DNA of 44,184 nt. It comes from Fomitopsis serialis (taxonomy: Eukaryota > Basidiomycota > Agaricomycetes > Polyporales > Fomitopsidaceae). Below the pieces are notes generated by a model. It saw only the letters and a program-made list of their open reading frames with translations, searched no databases and was not told the origin of the DNA. The DNA lies in the NCBI RefSeq assembly GCF_022376445.1, contig NW_025955291.1:1-44184 (forward strand). Reading direction: 5' to 3'. The translations under genes and the position numbers were made by a program. Positions 31,925-43,464 of the stretch are shown here, piece after piece (positions within the stretch are counted from its first letter, which is position 1; each line of letters begins with the position of its first letter).

Positions 31925-33598
31925 TCACGAGTGTACGTCAACAGAGTTCAAGTTGGTTTCTCTTGACATCGCGGGGTCCATCGACTGTGCTTGAAGCGTG
32001 TCAACACGCTTATCGGGAGTCGACGAAAGGGATGACCGCTCTGTTATCTCCGCCGGATACTCCCCCTCCTCGTCAACGGCACACATCAACTCGCCAGTGC
32101 GGTCCAATACGTCTTCCGAATCGTTGATATGCTCAGCTATGGATCCGCCTAGCGTGCGCAGTGTGTCCGCGAACCGGATACCAGAAAATGAAGGCGAAGT
32201 GGAGGCGGTGTCAGGTAGGAGGGAGACCTCTCGGAGGTCCAAGAAGAACCTAGAGAGAAGGATGGTGGTGAACCTGGATACCGGTCGTTAATTCGACGAC
32301 CTGCGCCAATGAGAGTGTCCGTAACTTACACGTAACAGAAATCGGCGATCTCCAATATAGGCTATGCGAGTTGTGAGTCAACCGCATATCATATTGGCGA
32401 CGTGCTCACGTTAATCGCGCTCAGCACTGCGGTGACGATGTTCACTGCGAGCAGCACACTGCAGGTTGACCACGTTGGTTAGGTAGTAGCGAAGCGAGAG
32501 GTAAACGCACCAGAAGTACGTAGTACCTATGGACCGAGGCGATTCACATGACGTTTGAATGAAAGCAGTAGGGCAAAAATGTTCAACACCTCACCATCTC
32601 TGAGAAGAAGTGAAGTGATAGACGGTTGCATCTCGAGACCACGCGCAAGTTTCTTGAGGCCATACGTATTACGCCACGTTTGAAATAGGACGAGGGAGTC
32701 CGCGGCGATGACACAGACACGGGTGAGAGTAACGACTAGGCGCGTAAGAGGTCAGTAGTTGCGAGCACCATCCAATGCTATGATTGCGTACGCCTGAGTT
32801 CTCCGTGAGAATTCTGACGAAGATGGGTATCAGCGACTATTCACGTACTGGAAATATGTGGCGTCCGACATGGTTGTATCGGCTTGCGAGACCTAGTAGC
32901 TATCTGTCGATTCGAAGTTCTCTGCTGACAGCAGAGCGGGTACGTACGATGTTGGTTGCTACAGGCACAAGTGACAAGGCCATCGTGGCCAACGGTGTCC
33001 GTTTGTTCCGCCCATTAATCGCGTACACACGCAATGCCGATATAGCTAAACGAAGTGAGATGACGATTCCGGGCATCAAACTGAGCTTCATACCTCCCCA
33101 AATGAGATAGAGGGCACAGATACTGGTAGTTTGCGTGACTTCTGCGATGTATCCACTAGTTTGTAGTTAACAACGTAAGCCTCGGTGTCATAATGCTGCT
33201 GTCAAACCTCTGTATGGGCCATCAGCTCAGAAATTGATTTTTTCAAATGAAAGTGTCATCACCTTTCCAGAACCCCACGGAACGATCTCCAGTAGGAGAT
33301 AGACCATCGAGCAAATATGCATACTGACATAGAGAGCGGGCATGAAGAGAAGCTTGGGTGCACGCCTCCAGACCAGATTGATCTCTTGGTCGATGGTTAA
33401 GACTCGCTCATAGAAGTACAGGGCTGGGATGCAATTCGAGTCGGCGTTAGAGGTTCGTAAGGCTACTAGTATCGAGATAGCATGGGTACTGACTGACAGC
33501 CGCATTGACACAATAGTTGTAGACGACGCTGCAACGATGAGGAGTCAATGGACGCCGAACAGAGACCTAGCGATATTTATGACTTACTACGATGACAT
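31925..33598 (-). CDS. DUF6533-like multi-pass membrane protein, copy D
   Basis: Exons (minus strand, 5' to 3'): 33588-33598, 33494-33528, 33263-33423, 33208-33209, 33094-33155, 32948-33045, 32849-32892, 32792-32793, 32595-32735, 32511-32526, 32410-32458, 32330-32361 and 31925-32273, summing to 334 codons (333 aa). It starts MSSYVVYNYCVNAAVTLYFY and has the family landmarks ICALYLIWGG, ISALRVYAINGR, RVCVIAADSLVLFQTW and SLLLRDGTTYF, then ILLSRFFLDLREVSLL and a full-length acidic tail with DEEGEYPAEITERSSL. Two exons of 2 nt are inferred from phase exactly as in copies A, B, C and E. The gene looks intact; its function is unknown. Confidence 0.78.
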
Positions 33599-33899
33599 GG
33601 TGGCCAATTCCTCTAGCGGAGAAAGATAGCACGGTGTACTCTAGCTCCTGCGCCTTCCAGGTTATATAAAGGGCTTCAACAAGCGCTACGGCCAAAAGAA
33701 GTCATGAAGGGAAGATTGCACATGTCAATCACCAGTATAAGCTCGGATTCCTGCAATCTGTCTGTCGATGCTGATTCGTGGCGATATTAAGCTTCAGCAA
33801 TGAATCGAGGGCTCGTGATACGGTACCCGTGGACATTCCACTCGAATATACGTGTCGTGCTCTTGCATTTCAGGACATACTTACTCACCTAGTGATTCT

Positions 33900-34370
33900 G
33901 TCATTTCCAGGAGAGGTCAGAGACCCCGCGCGAGGCTGTGTGATGCTGGTACACTCGCGTCAGTGACTGACTCCAACGAAGCGTGATGGAGAACGATGTT
34001 TCGCTGACAAACAGAGGCCTGACGCTGAGGCGGCCGGCGGCGGCTGGTGGCCGCAGTACTGCCCATACCCTAGTGCTCCGTTGTCGGAGTGCCAGTGCGA
34101 CTTGCTTCGGAACGCTCATGAAGCCTTCGGGGTATAAAGGTCACAGTTAGGATCATTGCAGTCATTGACCGACGACTCCCTCGCAGGCTGTGGATACAAC
34201 GGAACACATTCAATTCAGCACGGAACAATCACAATGTGTTGGCGCACTTACCTCAAACGACTGTGCTGTATATCTACGTCGCTCGTCGGACTGCTGTGCA
34301 AGTCAAGTGCAAGTGGGTGCATGTCGTTAACGCGTTCAAGTTAGCAGAGCGCTTGAGCACTGGCACTTGC
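33900..34370 (-). promoter_or_regulatory. Conserved upstream module of DUF6533-like copy D
   Basis: Read on the minus strand it has the same block order as ahead of copies B, C and E: CAGTCGTTTGAGGTAAGTGC, an ACAG acceptor about 60 nt later, CGTTCCGAAGCAAGT, CTCAGCGTCAGGCC and CACAGCCTCGCGC. It is probably promoter plus a leader intron shared by the duplicated units. Confidence 0.45.
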
Positions 34371-34477
34371 TCAGATCGGATCGGTACGAATACGTTGGCG
34401 CTTACCGCAGCTACGGCTGCCCGAAAGTCCGAGTCCGAGCTAGACGTTTCGCGAGATATCGCGTCCGAATCGCGAAC

Positions 34478-34585
34478 TTTCTGCTACTTCGTGTCCTCAC
34501 TAGCTCGCACAATACTCACTCAATGCGCTTTGGAATGATAATGAGTGTTGTGTAAGCTAGTGAGGACACAGTGAAGTAGCAGAAG
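34478..34585. repeat. Fold-back repeat between copies D and E
   Basis: The left arm (34478-34520) and the right arm (34541-34585) are inverted copies of about 43-45 nt with few mismatches, for example CTGCTACTTC and GTCCTCACTAGC matched by GCTAGTGAGGAC and GAAGTAGCAG, around a 20-nt loop. The sequence is related to the fold-back at 14948-15092, which lies in the equivalent position between copies A and B. Confidence 0.75.
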
Positions 34586-34911
34586 GTCACGTCTGAGTCA
34601 TGGTGCGCGATGGCACGATCATGATGCAGGCTAGCGCGAAACGCCTCAGACTACTAAGTACGCAGCCGTAATCGAAACGCCTTATATCATGCGAGAATAA
34701 CATTATCATCACTACTACTATATATTGTCCAATTACACGTGTATGTCCAACTGTGGTACCGATACTAGAGGCGTTGTCCTTTTTCTGTTCTAAGAGAACC
34801 CGCTAAATGCAACTTGAAGAAGCGCATCACTGCCGTCTACAAGATTCAAGTCTGGCATGTATATGTGTACGTCGACAAAGTTTGGTTTCTGGACATCGTG
34901 AGGTCCATCGA

Positions 34912-36513
34912 CTATGCTTGAAGTGTGTCAGCCCGCCCCTGCTGATCGAGGCTCGACGCCGAAAGGGATGGCCGTTCTGTTATCTCCGCCGGATACTCTC
35001 CCTCTTCGCCAATATCAAGCACGGACACGCCAGTGTGGTCCAATCGGTCTTCCGGATAATCCATATGCTCAGCTAGGGATCCGCCTAGCGTGCGCAGCGC
35101 ATCGGCGAAGTGGAGACCAGAGCGTGTAGACGGAGTTGAGCTGAGCTCAGGTAGGTAAACGACCTCTCGGAGATTCAAGGAGAACCTAGAGAGCAGAATG
35201 GTAGTAAACCTGGAGTACGGTCGTCAATTAAAAGGCGCGCATCGATGAGGCTCTGTCACGCACACAAAACAGAAATCAGCCATCTCCAATACAGGCTATC
35301 CAAATTGTGAGTTGACTCAGCATCATAATGGCGAAGTGCTCACGTTCTTCACGCACAGCACTGTGGCGATGATGTTGACTGCAAGCAGCACGCTGCGAGT
35401 CAACAGCATTGGTCAGGTAGGACTTAGCAGAGGAAGTCATAAGCCCCACCAAAAGTACGTGGTACCTATGGACCGGGGCGAACCGCATGACGCGGACGGC
35501 TTAGCCAAGTTGGTAGAGAAATGACGCTCGGAAACTCACCATCTCTGAGAAGAAGCGACGTGATAGAGGGCGTCGTGGTGAGGCCGCGCACTAGTCGATT
35601 GAGGCTATATGTATTGCGCCACGTTTCCAATAGGACGAGCGAGTCCGCAGCCATGACACCGACACGGGTGGCAGCCTCGACTATAATATGCGCAGGAGGT
35701 CATCCACAGTTAGTACGCGCATAGCGATATATGATGAACGCATACCGCTGAGTGCCGCTTGACCGCAACAGCAAACGTACTGGGGATTCATCTGGGTTGC
35801 ATCGACTAATGAAAACTAGCAGCTAATTGTCAACCTGGAGTTCTGTGTTAAGAGCAGAGCGGGTACGTACGACGTTGGTTGCTATAGGCACAAGTGAAAA
35901 GGCCATCGTGGCCAACGGCGTCCACTTTTTCCGGCCATTGATCGCATACACACGCAGTGCCGATATAGCTAGACGAAGTGAGATGTCGATTCCGGGCACA
36001 AAACTGACTGCATACCTCCCCAAATGAGATAGAGGGCACAGAGAATGGCAGTTTGCGCGAGTGATGCGATGTATCCACTGTGCGATTCCCGTAAGCCGCG
36101 GTGTCATCAGGTAGTGGAGTGCTGGCAGACCTCTACGGGTAATCAGATTGAAATCTGATCCTACTGAATGAGAGTGTCATCACCTTCTCAGAACCCAACG
36201 GGGCGATCTCCAGTAGGAGATAGACGATCGTGCAAACGTGCATACCGTTGTAGAGAGCGAACATGAATAGATTCCTGGATCCACGCCTCCAAATCAAATC
36301 AATCTCCTGACCGATGGTCAGGGCGCGCTCATAGAAATACAGGGCTAGGATGTAGCCCGCGTTAGGAGTAAGTATCACTGGCGAGATAACTTAGCATGGA
36401 TACTGACTGATAGCCGCATTGACACAATGGTTGGCAACAACACTACAACGATGAGGAGTCAAAGGAAGCCAAACAGATTTAGCGACATTCGGAGTGACTT
36501 ACTATGATGGCAT
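34912..36513 (-). CDS. DUF6533-like multi-pass membrane protein, copy E (slightly shortened tail)
   Basis: Exons (minus strand, 5' to 3'): 36503-36513, 36408-36442, 36184-36344, 36131-36132, 36016-36077, 35871-35968, 35781-35815, 35746-35747, 35540-35680, 35450-35465, 35344-35392, 35264-35295 and 34912-35209, giving 314 codons (313 aa). It starts MPSYVVANHCVNAAITLYFY; landmarks are LCALYLIWGGISALRVYAIN, RVGVMAADSLVLLETWRNTY, SLLLRDGTTYF and an acidic tail EEGEYPAEITERPSL. The stop TAG after DTLQA replaces a CAG seen at this place in copy D, removing about 20 residues. Exon 10 uses a GTGGGG donor. The first micro-exon has an alternative in this copy only (a GTAGAG donor reached by reading through), so copy E alone would not prove it. 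Confidence 0.76.
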
Positions 36514-36799
36514 GGTATTGAGTCGATGCCGTTGAACGGAGGAAGGTACTGCACAATATACTCCCGCAGATCGGTTTTAAGGAGTTTCAACACGCGCTAT
36601 GTGGTCAACACGAGCTCCGAGGAGAAGAAGGGCGATGTCAATCGCCAGTGCGCCACAGCGCGGCCTGCCCACCCGCCGGTGGTGACCTTAATACACGATG
36701 TTCGAGCTTCAGCAGTGGGTTGAGGGTTCGTTGTACGGTACCTGCGGATGGTGGCTCGAGTATGTGACTCATGCTCGTGCATTTCAGAGGTATCCATAC

Positions 36800-37230
36800 T
36801 CACGAAGTGATACATATATTTACTGCGAATCTGGGAGTACCGGCGCGAGGCTGTGCAATGACACGTAGACGCTTGGGAACTCGCGCCAGTCACGGTGACT
36901 GGCTCGAACCGACGCGTGATGGAGAACGAAATCGTACCAACGCAAAGGCCTGACGTAGAGGCGGCCGCTGGCGGCCGCATTATTGTCTGGCGGTGCTCCC
37001 TTGTCTGTGTGCCAGTGGGACTTGCTTCGGAACGCTTATGAACCGGGATGTAATGGCACAGTGAGAGCCATTGTCGTCAACGACGACCTCTGTAGATACA
37101 ACGGAATATATTTCGTTCAGCACGGTGCATTCCAGATACGTTGGCACACTTACCTGTGCAGTATACTTACATCGCTCGTAGGACAACGTCGCGGTGCTGG
37201 GCAAGTCGTTAGCGCTTGCCCGGGTCCGAT
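36800..37230 (-). promoter_or_regulatory. Conserved upstream module of DUF6533-like copy E
   Basis: On the minus strand this carries CGCTAACGACTTG, a CAGGTAAGTGTG donor-like site, an ACAG acceptor about 60 nt later, CGTTCCGAAGCAAGTCCCAC, GGCGGCCGC, CGTCAGGCC and TCTACGTGTCATTGCACAGC. All blocks occur in the same order ahead of other paralogues. Confidence 0.45.
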
Positions 37231-37596
37231 CGGTACGAATACGTCAGCGACGAGCGTTCACCGCCATCGAATTACCAGGATAGTTTAGCCAAAGTTTAGC
37301 TACACAGATCTAGAGGACACCACGCGGATCGTCGATTACATCTCCAGAGCAGTGGTCTCTTGCAGCACGCGAGTCGGGATCAGTACTTATTCGACTGTGT
37401 AGATCTTCAGCCAAGCGTACAGGAACCCCGCGCGCGGCGCCGTAGTAGGCCCGACGCGTCGGGTGTACTAGTTTCATACCCATGCATACACGCGTTGAGT
37501 AGCAGTGCGTTAGTACGATCTATCGTCCTCACGACCTGCTATTTGCCTGCTATCTCAAGCCCATAAAAGTGCGCGCCCCACTCGCATCGCAGAACA

Positions 37597-38810
37597 ATGG
37601 AAGGTCGACCGGGACCGGAGTCCTTCTTCCGCTATCATCGACAGCCACTGAAGACCGTCTACCTCGTCTGCTATGCACTCTCCGCCCTGTGCGTCCGCCT
37701 CCCGTACTTAGACTACGTCGTCGCCGCTGTGATACCCGCGCTGCGCCCCCGACGGACGTGGTCCATGAAGCGAGCGTTCATGGTACCGCTCATGCGCGTA
37801 GGCATCGCGCCACTGGTCATGGTTGGCTTCTCCGCGGAGCAGGAGCCGGAGGACGTGATGCCGACAGCGAAGGACGAGGAGAACGGGTTGGTCGCACTCC
37901 CGCCGGTCGAAGATAGGTTCATCATGGCGAGGTGAAGGAGATCGCGAGCTGAACGGTGTGAAGGCGAAGCGGACGTTCGAATACTGGTACAAGTCTGCGG
38001 ACGTGCAAGGAACAGGGACCCACGAGCGAAGGACGATGAGCTAGTCTATCTGAACTTCCACGTCAGTCGAGAAGATCGCTTAGAGTGGAAGTGAACTCAT
38101 ACTAGACGTAGGGGCGGATACGCATGGAAACCCCCAAACCCAGCGGCATGGCTGTCCCGCCCGTCTGCAGCGGCCTGCTCAAGCATTGCTCCCGCATATC
38201 ACGTATCATCTCTCCCGCCTACCGCCTCGTCTCCTCTCACCCTTTCCCGACCAAGAACCCGTTCCCGCCGCCCTCCTCGACGCACTCGCAGCCTACCACT
38301 ACCTCCTGCATACCGCGGGGTTCCGCGCGGAGAACGTCATCGTCACGGCGACTCCGCGGCGGCACCTCGCTGTCGCGCTCCTACGCTACCTCATTATAAG
38401 CAATTTACCTGAGCTCCCCGTGCCCGGCGCCCTGCTGCTCATCTCACCCACGATCGAGTGGGCGCTCACGCACGACTTGTCCGGTTCATCCTGTGGGAGA
38501 ACCAAGCGATGGACATGTCGATGCCATTCTTAGCTTCGGAGTACACCGCGAGAGGTCTGCGGTAAACTCCGCGCAGATGCGATCCGTAGGAACGCGTGGA
38601 TGCGCCGGCCTCGCGCGACCTGCCGCAGACGGAAGACCTGTTCGTGGGCTTCCTGAGGACACTACTCGTGCGTGGGAAGCGAGACACAGAGACGCAATGC
38701 GAACGTTCCGGATAGGCTGTCGGAGATGTGGGAGAGAGAATGTCACTATAAGGAGCTGACGGACGTGTCGCACGACGTGATCGGACCCGTGGGACGACGA
38801 GGACAAGTGC
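37597..38810 (+). pseudogene. Alpha/beta-hydrolase (esterase/lipase-like) pseudogene
   Basis: It starts MEGRPGPESFFRYHRQPLKT and then reads SALCVRLPYLDYVVAAVIPA. The reading then jumps between frames: ELNG, VKAKRTFEYWYKSADVQG, DDELVYLNFH (leading to the HGG oxyanion-hole region), SRISRIISPAYRL, AALLDALAAYHYLLHTAGF, ENVIVT, HLAVALLRYLIISNLPELPV and LLISPTIEW. These are in the order of fungal esterases of the hormone-sensitive-lipase type. The nucleophile elbow expected after VIVT (G-D-S-A-G-G) is read as ATPRR, because three single bases are missing within about 18 nt; the GDSA triplets are still visible in a shifted frame. Several other one-base shifts make it non-functional as assembled. A CATAAAAG sequence near 37560 may be the old TATA box. 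Confidence 0.75.
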
Positions 38811-39639
38811 TTACTTCAAGATGATAGGTGCATGGACTCAGAGCTTATCTATAGCTCATTTGAGCAGCACATACCGTGTCGATTGGTGTACACGCCTCGA
38901 TTGTACGACGTGTGCATATTCAAGTTGCTGCGACAGAGACCAGCGTCACCACGTGGCACCATAAGAAACAAGCAAGGGGTCGTTTGCGCGTTTCTCCGAG
39001 CCCCAATGCGTCATATCCCCAGACTCCAGCCAATCTGGAACGTGATCGGAGAGAGGAGGAGGATGGGCTCCATATTGTTTGCCGAGTTGGGTATGAGTGT
39101 AGGTTGTCAACTCTGCTTGCATTCCGCGCAAGACGCGTTGTTTGGTATTCTAAGCGAAGCGAGGCACGAGCGTCGCGTAGAAGTGAGTCTACGCATGCAG
39201 GAGGAGATTTAGGCGCGCATCGCTCTCCTCTGCGCGCCCACTCGGACGACCGCTCTCGAAGGCTCCGCGGCTGCTACGCCCTTCGAATAGCTCTCGTTTT
39301 CTTCCACTAAGACTACACCACTTGTAGCTTACAGGAAGGGGACTATGGTACAACCTTCGCTCATCAATCCCGATGGCGACGAAGAGCCGGATTATGTGAG
39401 CAACGACCAAATGATTGTACCACTCACAAATGCGTGGAGGATGGTCAACACAGAGTCGTAGTCTCTGTCTCGCAAGCTCGTCCGACATGAGCATCCAGCT
39501 GAGCGAGCAGCGGTTGCCATTGTGGACTGTCCGACTCCGAGTCCTTCGACCGCCGCCCAGTGCTCCGTCACCAGCGCTCTCGCTCACTGGTCGCCGGGCG
39601 GGACCAACCCGCTGAGTTTCTTTCATGCTGCACGCAACA
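38811..39639. other. Intergenic region downstream of the hydrolase pseudogene
   Basis: No gene is supported. Open frames of up to 197 codons occur on both strands but overlap each other and lack domain-like sequence. Confidence 0.4.
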
Positions 39640-40115
39640 CGCTTACACTGGCTCGCGTCGGCACGAGCATCGCTAGCTCGTGTCATGCACACGCGAGTCA
39701 GGCTGGAGGCAACATGCTTACACTGGACGCAGTATGCTTCACTGGCTCGTGTCAGCACGAGCTCATAGCCAGCGAGTGTCACACACGAGTCAGGCTGGAC
39801 GCAGCAGGCTTATACTGGCTCGCGTCAGCACGAGCTCATAGCCAGCGAGTGTCACACCGGGTCAGGCTGGACGCAGTATGCTTACACCGGCTCGTGTCAG
39901 CACGAGCTCATAGCCAGCGAGTGTCACACACGGGTCGGGCTGGACGCAGCACGCTTACACTGGCTCGTGTCGGCACGAGCATAACACGCTCGTGTCATTC
40001 ACTGCACACGAGTCAGGAGCATGCAGCAGCAGCACACTTACACTGGCACTGGCTCGTGTCGGCACGAGCGTAACGAACTCGTGTCATCCACTGCACACGA
40101 GTCAGGCTGGACACA
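39640..40115. repeat. Tandem array of units of about 60-75 bp with internal palindromes
   Basis: About six to seven units share the order CTTACACTGGCTCGTGTC, GGCACGAGC or AGCACGAGCTCATAGC, CAGCGAGTGTCAC, CACGAGTCAGGCTGGACGC. Each contains an imperfect palindrome CTCGTGT-C(A/G)G-CACGAG that could form a small hairpin. Unit length varies because of internal deletions. The array creates a repetitive open frame on the plus strand that is not a convincing gene. Confidence 0.85.
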
Positions 40116-41217
40116 CCGGGTTCGATGAGCACGACACGGCACTGCTCCTCCTAGGGTCAGCGGAGCGATGTTTGCTTCGCGGCGCCCATCCGGCGGGACT
40201 CTGCGAACCGGTTGATCAGCAATACGGGTCATTGGCGTCATCAGTGTTGGACACTGGCTCACAGAGCATGTACGACGAGGCTCGTCGGCTTCTGGACTGG
40301 GGGTAACGGCTTCGCCGCAACGCGCCGCCGTACTCGACGTCTTCATATTGGGTATGCGGCTCACCCGTTGCCCCTCAGGTCCAGGCACACTCTTCGAGTC
40401 GGGCAGCCCTGCGGGCTGCGCCCCACACCGCCAATCATTCCCCTCTCGCTCTCTTGCAACTGACCATCCAAGCTCACTCAGTAATAATGAGGCGGGCTGC
40501 TGGTACGCCTCGCTTCACACGTGACCGTCATATCCGCCACGCCGGTCATCGTATCCCAGTGCATAGATACTAAGTACTGTTGACGCATTTATTACATGGG
40601 CGGCGATGCCACGTGCAAGGGATTGAAAGTGCTCAGTTCACCGCCGGACTTGACGCAGACTCGGACTTGATGCAGACTATGTATTAACGTATCTCGACCT
40701 GACGGCCCCCCTGTGTTATCGAACCCACGCCCTCTCAATTGACCGCCAAGAAGCACGATGTCTACGGCCTCTGCTATGTCCCACTCATTGGACTGTGGCG
40801 ATGGAAAGTCCGATACCGTTACATATCCGAGTCAATACCCTCAAACGCAAATCATCGATGTATTGTACATTCGGTCATTGTTCAAGCGCAACGCATCTGA
40901 GTCATGGCAGCGACCATGAGTCAATCCAGACACTCGATGTATTGCCGTCACGGCATAGGGCTCCACAGACCAAGGTTTGCATATCCGCACTTCGAGGTAG
41001 ACAATTCCTGATAGAAGTGATTCTCACCTCGACGTTCACTTCGTCAATGTGGTTGAGAGCCTCCCCACGTCCTCGTCACCTCGGATCAGATGATCCGCCT
41101 TCAGCGGGCTAGGAAGGCGATGCCGAAAAACGTCTGCACACAAAGAATCGTACTCAGCCCTGCCTCGTCTACCTCTGAACACAGGAGGGCTCGCTCACCT
41201 TATACGCTCCGCTGCAT
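40116..41217. other. Intergenic region between the tandem array and the F-box gene
   Basis: Nothing supported. A B-box-like GGGTTCGATA occurs on the minus strand near 40716 but without an A box or cloverleaf. Confidence 0.4.
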
Positions 41218-42733
41218 TCAAGCCACCATCCAGGATACACTAACAATACCCCGAGCAGACCACGGCCGTAGCCACTTACCAACTACATCCTCGATCCTCC
41301 CGGCGGTGACATCCATGTCCGTCTTGGCCCCGATCTTCGAGCCGTACAACTGCATCGTCACTCCAGCAAACCTGACCGTGTCGAAGCAGGATCGGTCCAT
41401 CACCTCGTGCAGGGCCCGCAAATCGGTTTTCACGACAATTTTGGCATCATCGTCGAGCATGACCCAGATGGTGAACCCGATGTGCTCAAGCTGGTAGCTA
41501 TGCACTGTAGAGAGGACGCCGTGCAACTCGTCCGCTGCTTTGGACCAGTCATCGAGCAACAGACCTCCCATGATAACGCCGGAGAGCGTGATGTCCAAGC
41601 GTCGCAAGGCGGTATTCTGCTCAAGATTGCCGTGAGGGTCTGCATTGTGTCAGGTCGGTGTCGACGTTTTGAGCAAGAAGTACAGTGACTTCTTACATGA
41701 AGTTTTGCCACGTTCGGTGTATCGAGTCAAGCGTGCTCCGGCAGCGACGAGAAGCCTGTTGGCCGGCTCAATACTCTGTGATGAAATACTCGGTGAAAAT
41801 CCCCCTCCGCACTGGACAGTCATCTCCTCGAGCGAGGTACAGATCCCTGAGTCCACGATCCAGTCCATGATCATCCTAGATTGCATCGCCCCGAACTAAA
41901 TCAACTTCGAGACGCTGCAATTGCAAGTCGGACTGCGGATGGTTTATAATGGCTCCCACAGAGTTGGCAGAACCCAGCCGAGTGAAGTTATTGCCGTCGA
42001 TAACGAGTTCCTTGAGGCGGGGAAACGAGTAGACGATACGACGCAGCTGTGAGACGTTGTCAAGGGTGCAACGGGTCAGGTACAACGATCTGAGGGTCTT
42101 GAACTGCGAGAGGGCGAGGAAGAACTTGGACGCAAACGGCATGGATCGCAGCGGCCCCTCAAGCCGCAGGACCTGCACACCTGGCACTATATGGCCGAAA
42201 GCAAGCGGCAGCGATTGAAGGAAGCCACGAGTCTTCCCCCTTTCTTGTGCGGATGGGTTCTTGGTATGCGTGGGCTTCGGATCCGATTCGGACGCGACGA
42301 GCATACGGGTGGATGCGAGAGAGTGCATGACTCGTGGAGACGTGCGGGACTGCTTGAATAGCATGTCGAAGCTCGCGCGGTTGCGGATCTCGACGACGGA
42401 GTACAGGTTATACATGGCTCGGGGGTACCACGCTGTGCAGACCAGCGCCGCAACAGCTAGCGTGGGCTGATCCATCGCATCGACGATGGCTTCGAGGATC
42501 TCCAGTGGGATACGAGCAGCGAGGTCTGGTGGCAAGATGTCGAGAAAGAGGACGTCGTTATCCCATGCATCTTCATGCCATTCGCTCCATCCGTTTCCTT
42601 CGAATTCGTCCTGACTACTACGATTGGTGTCGCTCCATCCGTTCTCATCGGACTCGTCTTGACTACTGTGATCGGTGGCATTCCATTCGTTGTCATTGGA
42701 GTCGTCTTGACTACAACGATCGGTGTCGCTCAA
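41218..42733 (-). CDS. F-box protein with N-terminal repeats (probable frame break or extra intron near 41880)
   Basis: ATG 42733 opens a 285-codon frame. Residues 1 to about 55 are three imperfect 17-residue repeats of the type SSQDESDENGWSDTN. An F-box follows (about 60-110): RIPLEILEAIVDAMDQPTLA, then VCTAWYPRAMYNLYSVVEI. After it come leucine-rich-repeat-like segments such as TLRSLYLTRCTLDNVSQLRR. The frame stops at 41876. The next frame continues the pattern (MIMDWIVDSGICTSLEEMTV), then an intron at about 41643-41700 with a CCTGAC branch site, then TALRRLDITLSGVIMGG to a stop at 41218. The break may be a one-base indel, or a 57-nt intron GTCCGA...CTAG ending just before 41870 that joins the frames in phase. 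The expected role is substrate recognition in an SCF ubiquitin ligase. Confidence 0.7.
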
Positions 42734-43464
42734 TTCGTCCCACCGTCGACGCCATGCGTCCTTGGAGGAAGAGCGAAGAGCTAGGCGAATGTATCAGTTG
42801 ATCTCGCACGTCGATGAATCACGAAAGATGGACTGACGTGAGTTCTGGTCCCAGACGACATCCCGCTGCAGTCGACGTATGTAGTATGCGACACACAGCT
42901 TGAGGGGAGGGTAGAGGAGCAATATGGCCAGCTCGCGCTCAGGTAGCCAAGGTGCCTCGAGGGGGCCGCAAGGCTCTGTCATAGAGTTTAATAGGTCGCT
43001 CGCGAACCTTCGGTCAGCGGTGGCTCGTGCTGCATTTAACAGGTCACACGCGTGGTGCACCGACGTATGCAGTGCTTGTGCAATTGGTGTCCCCTCCGTA
43101 TAGTAAGCGGGAGAGCTCGTCGGATAGCCTGTGAACTACAGTCCAGGCGCGACACGGTAAGAAGGGCATCACACGTACCTCGAACGGGTTGCCATGATGC
43201 AAGAGCGACGTTAGGGCTGCGGACAGGAGCGGCGATGATAGCTCGCTTGGGACGTATGACGCTAGTGCGTGCGTAGGAGAGTACTTCTCTGGGAAGAATC
43301 ATGAATGTTGACTATGATTTGTCAAGGTGTGAACTCGTTCGGCGTACCATTTTCCGGCACAATATCGTCAAGGCTCACGGTGTCTACGGCCTCGGTTCAC
43401 CGCACTACTCAGTCCGCACGCCCACTCCCGGTATTCGTTGGCGACGATGCCGTTCTTGGAGCTT
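42734..43464. other. Intergenic region upstream of the F-box gene
   Basis: No gene recognised. Confidence 0.4.

Noticed and set aside
39522..40073. Plus-strand ORF of 183 codons with repeated ARAHSQRVSH motifs
   Set aside because: The repetition is that of the DNA tandem array, and the reading frame shifts relative to the unit between copies.
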